Shown here piece by piece: positions 53,646 through 64,000 of a stretch of DNA of 64,000 nt. The stretch comes from Camarhynchus parvulus (lineage: Eukaryota; Chordata; Aves; Passeriformes; Thraupidae), in the NCBI RefSeq assembly GCF_901933205.1, contig NC_044585.1, forward strand, positions 5,208,001 to 5,272,000, written 5' to 3'. The notes beneath the pieces are model-generated. The model did no database searches, was not told where the DNA came from, and saw only the letters and a list, made by a program, of their open reading frames with translations. Positions within the stretch are counted from its first letter, which is position 1. Each line of letters begins with the position of its first letter. Made by a program: the position numbers and the translations under genes.

Positions 53646-56600
53646 TTCTTACCAGCTTTTAGAAAATACTGGTTTATTATCTTCCTCATTAAATTAAAAA
53701 AAAAAAACAATAAAAAGATAACTGAATACCAAATATCCCTTAATTTATAGCTTATCTAGAAGGTTATTTTCACGATAAAAGCACATGAACATTGAGATGT
53801 TCAGTGCAAAATGCTTTTTCCCTACACAGTGTGCTAACATTTTCAATCAAGAATTTGACATACAAGTTTCCAGAAATACAAACACAGAAAATAATCCGAG
53901 ACTACCAGTAGCATATATAAGAATAGGTAAGTTATTAAAATGGTAATGCTTGAATAGCCTTTTCCCAAAACATCATAATAGTATCCTTAAGTAACCCTAA
54001 GCTGCTAATAATATTTTGTTGTTTTGCCTATAAAACATAAAAATATGTTATATTTATTAATGGTATTAGATTAATACACTTGAATAAAATGATATTAAAT
54101 TGCTTGGAAAACTCTATAAACATAAGCATGTTTATATCAAGAACACCTTGATCTGACCTTCATATATTTGCAACTTTTGCCTGAAAAATGCATGTGGAAA
54201 CACTTATTTTTAAATCTCTATTTTAGAACTATTTCTTCTGCGAAAATACAAATGCAGACTATATCACATTGGGTACACTACACAAATTTTCAGAGTAAGT
54301 AAGAGTTAATTCAGCTTTAGCACACACAAGATTACCAATTAAAATAACACCAGCCACAGATATAACACACCAGCTTGGTGTAGGGTTTTACTGAAACCAT
54401 AAGTAATCCTCAGAAGAAACTCAACAAAGATGAACATAACATTTCAGAACTTAAACCTTGAAAATATGAAAATATTTCTCTGGGAACTAAGCCTCTTAAA
54501 CTGAAATAGAAAAGCTTATTTTTACAGAGGTACGAAGAATTATTGGAAAATACACAGCATTTCTTATTACTCCATATTTCTATCACATTTATTTTGACAA
54601 GTCAGGAATAAGAACACATTATTTAAAATTAAGTCAGATTGATTTTTGTTATTTTGCTGCCTAGTCTCTCCTCATTTATAATGGTTTTGGCAATACTGTA
54701 CATATATATTACTATAGCATCACTAGATACCACTTTCAAGGCACATATATGATCACATTGCTGAATTTTTTAAGATGGCTAAAATACAAGTACACAAATG
54801 TGCAGCATTAAAATAACTTATAAGACTTCTTTTTCTCAGAGTCAAGGAAATAAAACCCTCTTCACTGCATCACAGCAAACGGCACATGCACAGTCAGTTA
54901 CTTCTTCTCTGCTGAGGAATTCAAATCTTCATAAAAATTTAAATAGAGCACTTCAACTTATTTTACTGTGCTTTTACTGCACTATGTCACCATGTAATGA
55001 AACACCTGAGTGCCATTTGCCAGAAGACATTTTCTGTGCCAGGAGCAAAGCCCTGTGCGGGATTCAGCCAGGGTGCTCTGGTGCTTCCACTGTTGCTGGC
55101 ACAGCAGTTCGTCTCCAGGGCTCCCCAACCCTGATGTTTCCATGTGAAGACACTGACCTGACTGGCAGGAGCTCCTGGCATGGCACAAAGCAAATGCAGC
55201 TTGCAGCAACGCTCAGTGTCAACTCTGGTATCATTGATTTAGGTATTCCTTGGATGAATCCTATGGCTACTCCCAGGAAACTGAAGGCAATGATGATTTC
55301 AAGGATCTGAGAGAGGCAGCAGTGCTTTAAGTGTCTGCAGTCTTCAGATTTTGATGGCACTGATTAATACCCAGTTTTCATGCTCACATAGAAGTGAACA
55401 CAGCTATTGACCAAAACTGGCTGTGGATGCACTGATTGAGCTTTCACAGAGGGAAAAGTTCCTGGATTAGGTCTACAGGACTAGAGCTGACATGGAATGC
55501 TCATAACTCAAGAGATCTCTGTGTTCCAGCACATCACATGAGGTTGTCAAGTATGGGACAGACAGCTAGAAATCTGTTTGGGAATGGCAGTCCAAGAGCT
55601 GCATGTCCCTGCAGCCTGACTGCAATGCCACTGCCCCATCCACGCTGGTTCACAGAGGGCAACAGGGGCTGCCTAAACCCCGTTCCTACCTGTCAGCCTT
55701 CTCACTGAGTAACGAGGAGAGGAACAAGCTCTAATTCTAAATATTCTACTGATGGAGTAGTTTTCTTCTTAAAGCTAAAAATACCCAGCACGCTTTTGGA
55801 AGAGGGGATGACCCATAAATTATTTAAGCTACAAAAAGCAACAATTATTTTTTTAATGTGTTCTTTACATTGCATTTCATTAAAAACAGCTTAACAACTT
55901 AAGCTGCTCGTACAGTTCATCACTAAAACAATTAGCAAAGATTCTTACATAAGATGGTCATCATTTTTTCTTTTCAGTAAGTTGTTTAACACTTCATTGT
56001 GGTCCAAAACCAAATCCCCCCCTATATAGACTGTGAGAATGAATTTTCATCATACAGTAAAGGCACTACCAGTGCCTCAGATAAGACAAGTTCTGTGAAC
56101 TCCAAACATACATATCTCCTTTAGAAAGCTGTGTGAAAAAATAATCAAGTTTGTCATTTCCCATCAGTAGTGTGAAACCTATTTTAGACACTGCTGTAGG
56201 ATGACAATAAAATGTGTAGAATTATTTAGGAAGTGACACATAATACTGAAGATACTTAGGAAAGGAACCCCACAAGTTCTGCACTAAATTTCCTGTCAAA
56301 AGCATCTGGTCTGCACTGAAAGCAAAACAAAACACAAGCATACAGGGATCTGTCTGGAACTCCCTCTGCTGTTCCCTCAGTCCTCCTGGAAGAGCAGTAA
56401 AGCTCATCCTGCACTCAGCTCCCAGCACTGCCTGGGAAGGCAGGCCAGGCCCTCTGTTGTTCTTAGGCTTCCCTCTCACATCTCAGCATAAGTAGGTCAT
56501 GGCCACTGCCATGCTTCACTTCATCTTTGACTTCATTCTGAAATCACAGCCCTCCCATCCTTCTCCTTTAATGCCATTCACAAAAACCACAGGCCCTGAA

Positions 56601-57987
56601 GGACTTTACTCCTTGAAAGCCAGCCCACGACTTTTAACTCCTTCCCTGTCCCCTTACACCCAGCCCAGGACCTCTCAGTGTATTCCAGAAATGGCATCAG
56701 TAACTCTGGACATTGGAAACTTGAGATGAGCAACTCTGCTACAAGCAAAAAAGTAAAAAAGCAGACTTTAGAGATGGTTCTATTTTTTAGCAGAAAGACA
56801 CCTGCTGGTTTCCTCCACTCAAGGGGGGATATATCCATATGGATCTCTTTCCACACTCAAGGAGAACAGAGCACGTGTTTTCAACAGGGATTGCCAGTTC
56901 CCAGACTCCAATTTGATCACTGTACACACATGCAACTTATTTCAATTACTTTGTATAATAATATGGCCTTAAGTAATATTTTATAAAATGTCTTTTCTTG
57001 GCTATTAAGGTTTTATGTTAAAATACCTAAACACCCTCAGTTGGCCTCTTTCCTGCAATGATTCCTTATTGCTTTATCTAGAACAAGCTGCTGCTTAGAC
57101 CAAGAGCTTCACAAAGAATTTATCTGGAATTAACATGAATCAATTTGTGAAGATAGCTTTTTGTGCTATGCTGAGAAAGCTTAAAAGATTAAATAAAAGG
57201 TGCCTGGACAGATTAGTCCCCAAAGCCTCCTTCTACTTGTTGCTACTGTCCACAATTGACTTTACTGTCCATTTTTGCAGTCTTTAGTGCAATCTTTCAG
57301 GAAGATTAGTTAATTTAATGTTATATATATAGCAAAAAAATTAACCTGAAATTACACAAAACCTATTTCAAATTAGGCATAATTATTATTGCTACATAAA
57401 CACTTTTGAAATGGTGCATATCCAAAGGATCTATAGTGACAAGAACTTTATAAAAATAAACAGAGAAACTAACACCCCCCTCAACCAACAACAAACATTA
57501 TCTTCTTCAAATCAAGAGTGCACCCTCAAACCCTTAAGTCCTCATTGTCCCTCATTGTCAGATTTATATATGGAGTACTTTAAACACAAACTGAGTTTAA
57601 CGTGAACTCGGGTTTTGTGACATCTTCCAGGCCAGATTTCTTTATGTGCAGACTGCACTTCTGTTTGCAAACGCAATTATCCCCTACAGGAGCCTCACTG
57701 TGCAGGTTGATTTGGTGTTACACACAAGTAAATCAGACACAGGATTTACTAATCTGGCAGAATTCTAAGGTGACATTACCTCCCACGCCAGTGCTGCTGC
57801 TGTTTTTGACAGACATCATCTACTGTATCAGATACTTAATTTATTAAATTGATACACACCAGGAACAGGCAGGAGACTCACAAGCACATTTAATCTGAGC
57901 ACTCAGGCTGCAGTGACGTGGATAAAACAAACAGCTTTTGCTGAAAGGAGCTGCCTCTCTTTTCCAGAAACTGGAATTGACCCCTAC

Positions 57988-57995
57988 TTACGTCA
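57988..57995. promoter_or_regulatory. CRE-like site TTACGTCA
   Basis: TTACGTCA is a one-base variant of the CRE TGACGTCA, of the ATF/CREB/bZIP type. It lies in a repeat-free block 1.3 kb downstream of e2 in the transcript direction. A single short motif, so weak evidence of function. Confidence 0.3.
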
Positions 57996-58639
57996 CTTAA
58001 GGGAATTAATCTTGCAGAAAATTAAGCTGATGTTGGTATGATCAGAAAAGCAGCAGGGAAAACACGAGGGAGAAAGGTGGTTACGCACAGCCAGGACAGG
58101 GGAAGGTACGGAAAAACCTGGACCTTTCCATGGCTCCTTGCCATTAGATCAATGTGAAATCAAAGGTTACACACACAGTGTCAGCCACAAAGTAAACAGT
58201 AACAAAGCTATGTTAACACTTTCGGGTTTTAGAAAGGAGACAAATCCATGGTCAATTCCTGAATTCTCTCAAAACCAAATGCAGTTTATAAGCAGCTGGC
58301 TTGCACCAAGTTTGCTACAGAAGGAAGCCAATGGTTTGTAGCATTGCACTGTAACATTTCTGCAGCTAAACCTTGCAGTGACATCATGATGAGAGGGAAA
58401 AGACAGGTCTGATGTGCAGGATGATTTCCACCTGTCCCCACCCTGCCATCAGACGCTGTGTGACTGCAGCTGTGCTGGATGGATGAAGAAGTTGCCACCC
58501 CACTTCATCTCCACTGCTCATTACCTTCAAATCTCCCAGCATAACTGCATGTTTAGTCACTTCCTAACCCAGTTCTGTCAAAATGATTCCCGTTAGAAAA
58601 TCTGTGTTTCAGCTTAACTCAGATTATTTTTGACAGAAC

Positions 58640-59110
58640 TTGTTTAGCGGATGACTATAAATGCAAGTACCAGAAGATCTGAGAACATTGTAACCTTTAG
58701 AGCTCGAGAGGAAATAGCGAGCAGTGGAGCCAGCTACCCCTGTTCCATGGCTGTGTTGCTGTGGGAGAAGCACATTAATCACTCCTATAGGTCTGATCTG
58801 TCAGCCTGCCTGAGCACGGAAAGCCATGTATCGAGGGTGGCATCTTTAAGGAAAATAAATCAGGAAATCTATAGATGACTTATTTTACAGCTTAAAATGT
58901 CAGGCTGGGGTTTAGTGTCCAGAAATTAAAATAATTCGTTATAACTGCCTGCAATTCTGTTGTATAATGAGAGGAAAAGGCAGATGCTGCTCAAAATATA
59001 TTAATAAATGTGACATTTCTGTGGAGCTAATGGATAAATACCAACCTCGCCTTCTTATCTTAAATTATCATAACAAGGCCTGAAAATTTACTTAATTGCT
59101 TTCTATGTAT
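58640..59110. promoter_or_regulatory. Candidate conserved non-coding block near e2
   Basis: Repeat-free sequence with retained CpG (gagctcgagaggaaatagcg, gtatcgagggtggc) in its first half and a stretch of ATTA/TAAT words in its second half, 145-615 bases inside the large intron beside e2. Inference from texture only. Confidence 0.3.
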
Positions 59111-59254
59111 TACTGATGTGAACATGGTGTCTGTGTTTTTACTTGTTACATGGCAAAAGAAGCAGGAAAACTACCACCAAAATTCAGCATCCAATTACCA
59201 TCCCACAATCCACAACACTGACAGGAGCAGGATTTGATGCAGAGATCTCCTTAC

Positions 59255-59338
59255 CTTTTATTAACTGGCTTCTCATCCTTGTCATAGGGCCGTATGAACC
59301 ATTTCCCAATTCTTACGAAGTTTTTATCCATCAGGCAT
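59255..59338 (-). CDS. MED13L: MED13L exon e2 (Med13_N domain, 84 bp)
   Basis: The translation is [20 protein letters not shown] followed by DEKPVNK, with a split Arg codon before and a split Ser codon after. This is a highly conserved Med13_N segment. The acceptor is attttctag and the donor AAAG|GTAAGG. At 84 bp, with the same phase at both ends, the exon could be skipped without changing frame, removing 28 residues from the domain. It lies 4.3 kb downstream of e1 and is followed by the very long 37.6 kb intron. It probably equals human exon 4. Confidence 0.93.
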
Positions 59339-61269
59339 CTAGAAAATAATTACAGCAACAATTACTAGTTACATCTAACAGTGTAATTAAAGGGAGCCTT
59401 TGAAGACAGTGACTCTGAGGGATTAAGCAGCTGAATTTCAATCAGACTGAAAAAAAAGTTTGTAGGTTTTGGGTTCCACTTTTTGTTTTCCCACATCAGT
59501 CATAGAAAATCCCTGCCCCACGTCATGATGTTGTCACTGATGCTGAACTTCACACATGCATTTTCCCCTCACTTTTGCCACAATCTTTTCCACTCTGTGC
59601 TACTCTTTTTGCTGACTGATCCCTCATTCTACTTTTCACACTCCTCTTCTTGAACAAAGGCCATTCATTAGTACTGATTCTTTCCTATCCAGTCTTTCAG
59701 ATTTCAGAAGATAAAGAATATGCATTCCCTTATTTTGGCACGTAAATGGTACAGTATAGGAATGACAGAAAATTGCATTAAGGGAATATTAACAAGGATT
59801 CAATTTTCCCTTCACATGATCCCCAGCATGATTTCAGGCGCTGAAACTCCCACAATTACTGCTCCCTCTGTCAGAAACCTCACTTCATCAAATATACTCC
59901 CACATCACCAAAATTAGAGCAATAAGTTCCATTTTCTGTGGTCCCTTTGAAAGTCCACAGTTTCTTTTTAGAAACTGCATATTCTTCTTAAAAAAACCCC
60001 AACAGTGAGGACTCAAAGTGATCAATACCCAATTTAAATGGACAAGTTAGGGAGTGCCTGGTGCCTTTCTAAGTCCACCTGTGCAGATGAATCACAGGAG
60101 CAATTTGCCAACCCTGAGTATGCCTCATACATTAAACATGTACAGTCAAACATGCTGCCCAAGGGACCACACACAGAAATTCATAATTAAGGCATATTTT
60201 TCAGTAAGGTAAATAATATGCTTCAAAAATTCTGTAAAACTGGTTATTTGTTGCTAGTGGTTTTTACGCCATTACAAGCAATATGCAAGCCTTGCCCATA
60301 CATTTCACATCTATTCAGTATTTTTTATTCAGATGAAAGAATTGAAATTTTCCCCTCTTCTAAATTTTCCAATAGTTTATTTCTATAGCAGCTGCTAGAG
60401 ATTAGCCAAAACAAAGGGGAAAAAAAACCTAAAAATCACATGAAACTTTCTGGGCAAGTACATTCTGCAAGGTTCAAAAAGCTGTGTGATCTACACTTCA
60501 AAAGCATACCTAGAAGACACAGGAAATGGACGACTGACAACGTAAATACTAATATGCTCCTAATTTTTCTCTATAAACTTGGCAGGACTTTCTAAAGTTA
60601 AAGCTGAAGAAAATTCTACCAGCACTTTCTCAATTAAAGCAAAAATAATCCACTTCAGTTGAATAACCAATATCTTAAACTGACTATGAAAGCTAAGGCA
60701 GCAGAGATCTAAAGACATTAGTAGAGGTGGGGAAAAAAAAGCTTCAGCAACTATTTCCCTAGGAAATATTTGCTATCAGAGAGTCTGTCAGTGCCAGCAT
60801 GTTTTATACAAACAAAAGGAAGTCTGTGAAGTTTACATCATATCCCTAAAGAAAATAATCTGTAGTAGCAAAAAAATGTAATAAACTCTTCCCATCACAC
60901 ACACTTCAATGCCACATTGCTGTGTCTCACCACAGCAGGTTTAACTGCCTCAAGCTAATGCTGCTTTCCTGGAAAAAAAGTCTTCATGGGAAGATTTGTC
61001 CTTAAAAATCAGTCAACCCTCCATGCTAAACTAAATCACGGGTTATTTAAGGAATAATCCCACATAAAATCGGAGCCATGCCTGCAGCAGCATGGATCTC
61101 AGATGTGGCCGGGTGGGCAGTTCATGATAGTATAGTTATTTTTACTGTATAAGCACCAAAGGTAACTAGTCTTTCACAGTGAGCTGCAACAATGGACTTG
61201 GGACAAAAAAAAACAAACAAACAACCCTAATACATGGTCATAAAAAGCAGTTAGTTCATGATATAAGGA

Positions 61270-61890
61270 CATGAAACACCCTGCAGGTCCTGGCTTCTCT
61301 CCCCGCTCAGGGCTGGGCGATCCCTCCCTCAGCAGCACAGCTGTTCCAGCACTTCACTGGCGCCTGACCTCCTGTATTTCTGATTTTTCCATGAAAAAAT
61401 GACCTGCCAAGGGCACACCAATCGTTACGAAACGACACCATAATATTTTGAGTACTCATCCCTCAAATCTTCTGATGTTTTCTATACTGCAAATTAACAT
61501 AATCTGAGCATTAGTGTCCATACGAGGGGGAGGAAGGAAAAAAAAATTTATAAAAACCACAATCAGTTGTGTAAAGGCCCTTTTTCTTGCCTTTGCCAGG
61601 GTTAGGTAAAAGTTGTCCCCACAGATCCCTCGGGCTCCTCCATGAGGGGCCGCTCCCCCCTCACGGCTCCTCCTCCCGCCATTTCCTTCCCGCCACGGCC
61701 GATACCTCTCAGCCTCCAGCAAAATAAACACGAAATAAACCCCAAACCCTGCAAAACCGCAACCGCCGGCACCACCCGGCACTGATGGGCCAGAAACGGA
61801 TCCGAGCCTTCTGCCATATTAATGGGGCTTTTCCTAAATACCGGGTAAAATAGGACTTTAAAGCGCTGTTTAATAAAGCCCGCACACATG
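61270..61890. promoter_or_regulatory. Intronic CpG-dense block (candidate CpG island)
   Basis: By hand I count about 17 CpG in the 255 bases from 61611, far above the surrounding intron, plus more at 61310-61435 (cccgctc, gggcgatc, ggcgcctg, atcgttacgaaacgac). CCGCCATTTCC at 61676-61686 resembles a YY1 site. It may be an internal promoter or enhancer of MED13L, or of an unannotated transcript. No repeat similarity was seen, and no start codon context can be assigned. Confidence 0.5.
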
Positions 61891-62073
61891 TTGCTATTAC
61901 TTTAAATGAAGTAATAATTATGTTAAGTTCAGATTTGGTACGGCAGGCCATTAAAAATAATAAATAAAAAGTGAATAACTTGAATTAAATTCAACTATGA
62001 AAGTGTAAAAACTGTAGTCAGCAGAGCAGCGAGAAGATGCTCATGTCCAAGGCTGGGACTGCAGCAGGAGTTG

Positions 62074-62173
62074 TATCAGCTTATCATGACATGAATCATA
62101 TCAGCTTTTCACAACATTAATCATATCAGCTTATCGTGACATGAATTGTTTCAGTCTATCAGGACATGAACTG
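62074..62173. repeat. Minisatellite, four 25-bp units
   Basis: Four contiguous units of 25 bases: tatcagcttatcatgacatg+aatca (62074-62098), then 62099-62123, 62124-62148 and 62149-62173, each with a few substitutions. Each unit has a TATC or CTATC and a GACATGAA core (GACATGAA is altered in unit 2). Confidence 0.92.
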
Positions 62174-62795
62174 AGGCTGTCAGCAAACACCTGAGGTATG
62201 TTCACCAACTACTGCTGGAAGAAAAAGACTTTCCAGTCACAGCTGGACAGAACAGTTCTGCTGACTCTGCCAACTGATTTCAATTAAGTTATATATTAAA
62301 AAAAATTAAATTTATTTCACAAGTTTAAAGAGGTCCAAAGAATAAAATTAGCCACTTTACACTTAAAAGTCAGCTGGCTGGGTACCACAGATTAATAAAC
62401 ACATATCAAATTAACTTTCCCTTTTATATTATACAGCTGCAAAAGAACTAAATGAACATTCTAGACTTGGAATTTAATTTTTACACTTTCATTCATTCTA
62501 AGTACCCCACAAGTTTTATAAAAATCCCCTCAAGAGACTGATGGGATAGAAGACAGGGAATACAACAACTAATCCTTGTACCTGGGGATATGCACACAGG
62601 TAACTCAGTCACCCCATGGAAACACAGCCTCGGGAACATAATGCAAACCTCATTACCAGTAAATCTACATCAAAGCAAACAGGACACTAAATGAGACAAG
62701 ATGAAAGTGTTCTCCATTTGCTTATTTTCTGAAAGAAAAAATATCCAAGGCTGTATTCTACAAAATTACTGCAACACAAAGGTGCATTCTATTTT

Positions 62796-62820
62796 GTTAT
62801 TATTGTTATTATTATTATTA
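62796..62820. repeat. (TTA)n microsatellite
   Basis: Imperfect TTA repeats with one G interruption (gttattattgttattatta). Confidence 0.85.
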
Positions 62821-63082
62821 GAACTTCAGAGAAAGTGGAAATAGTCTAATAACATTTAATTGTAAGAAGATATCCAAATTTGTAAGAACTAGGATGTAAT
62901 ACAGGAAGGTGATGATGACCTGAAGAACTGCAGAAACAGAAATAATAAAATTATATAGCCCAAGATGCCATGTCCCACTCAATGGGCCTAGAGAAGAAGG
63001 TAATCTTAAAAGGTGATAGCTGGATTAAGAAGAAAAAGGGCATAAGTGTATTAACTAACCACAGAATAACTCTGCAGTCAAG

Positions 63083-63083
<1 letters not shown>

Positions 63084-63132
<49 letters not shown>

Positions 63133-63140
63133 ATATATAT
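63084..63140. repeat. (TA)n microsatellite
   Basis: About 57 bases of alternating T and A, with a single GTG interruption near 63129-63131. The open frame that reads it as an Ile-Tyr repeat (62970-63218) is an artefact of the repeat. Confidence 0.95.
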
Positions 63141-63589
63141 GGCTCATCAGAGCAGGAACTGTTAAGCTTCACTCTGAATATTGTGCACAAATGTAGTCAA
63201 ATTTTAACATTCAGGTAACCAGCATAATTGAGAGAAGAGAGTTAAGAGCTTTTAAGATATGTATCATTTAACCTCATCAAGGCACTGAAGGTCAGATACA
63301 ATTACACTCTCTAAGCACTTGCAGAAGGTGAAAACTCCCCCTTCTCTGCTTTTAAAACAGCTCCTTAGCAAAAACCCGAGCAGAAATATGTATCAACATT
63401 ATTGTTTGTATGAGTGTTTAATTTGTTTGCACAGCATTTTATGATAAATTACCAGTCAATGACTTAAGAGATTCATCTCTATCCTATTCTCTTGGATTCA
63501 AAGTCTAACTCTAAAAAACGTAATTTAAGATCCATAATAATATAATTGCTCTCAAAATGAAATATTTGAGAGCACTGGAGTTTTTCTTA

Positions 63590-64000
<411 letters not shown>

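Larger units (their letters stand above)
21689..59254 (-). other. MED13L large intron e2-e3 (37.6 kb)
   Basis: The intron between e2 and e3 takes up more than half of the window. It carries a solo LTR (21977-22362), one CR1 fragment (50960-51192), simple repeats and tandem duplications, a few palindromes and several repeat-free blocks that look like conserved non-coding DNA (near 30.1-30.4, 40.8-41.1, 57.9-58.1 and 58.6-59.1 kb). Scattered open frames up to 170 codons are present on both strands, but none has a recognisable domain. Long early introns in Mediator and other developmental genes often hold enhancers; that is inference here. Confidence 0.8.
51193..59254. other. Large-intron block with no recognisable gene
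   Basis: Intronic DNA. It has a CpG-richer patch (53391-53645), overlapping open frames near 54.8-55.4 kb, and repeat-free, CpG-retaining stretches near 57.9-59.1 kb that look conserved. No family-level repeat recognised after the CR1 copy. Confidence 0.65.

Noticed and set aside
62970..63218. Open frame encoding an Ile-Tyr repeat
   Set aside because: It is produced by the (TA)n microsatellite.

Overview
This is vertebrate nuclear DNA, almost certainly from a bird. Short GT-AG exons sit in long A+T-rich introns, there are CR1 (chicken-repeat-1) LINE 3' ends, and there is an avian-type solo LTR. No prokaryotic gene organisation, tRNA, rRNA or CRISPR array is visible.

The whole window lies inside one gene on the minus strand, MED13L (Mediator complex subunit 13-like, part of the CDK8 kinase module). 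I could place 14 consecutive internal coding exons, named e1 to e14 here in transcript order. They run from e1 at 63591-63675 down to e14 at 1751-1956. All have canonical AG/GT borders and all 13 internal junctions keep the reading frame, giving 2,680 coding bases (about 893 codons). From memory of the human gene these match roughly exons 3-16 of 31. The start codon and first exons lie beyond 64000; the remaining C-terminal exons (MedPIWI and Med13_C regions) lie below position 1.

Layout in transcript order: e1 and e2 are separated by 4.3 kb. A 37.6 kb intron (21689-59254) follows and holds a solo LTR, a CR1 fragment and several conserved-looking non-coding blocks. e3-e5 (19626-21688) complete the N-terminal Med13_N region and carry an Fbw7-type phosphodegron. 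e6-e14 (1751-15705) encode the long disordered, Ser/Pro-rich and acidic middle of the protein, including a single 729-bp exon, e8.

There is no second protein-coding gene I can defend; the many intronic open frames look like chance. The observations most worth checking are an inverted pair of nearly identical CR1 copies flanking e3-e5, a dense intronic CpG block near 61.3-61.9 kb, a strong G-quadruplex motif opposite e8, tandem repeats and palindromes inside introns, and several candidate regulatory elements. I found no clearly novel biological system.
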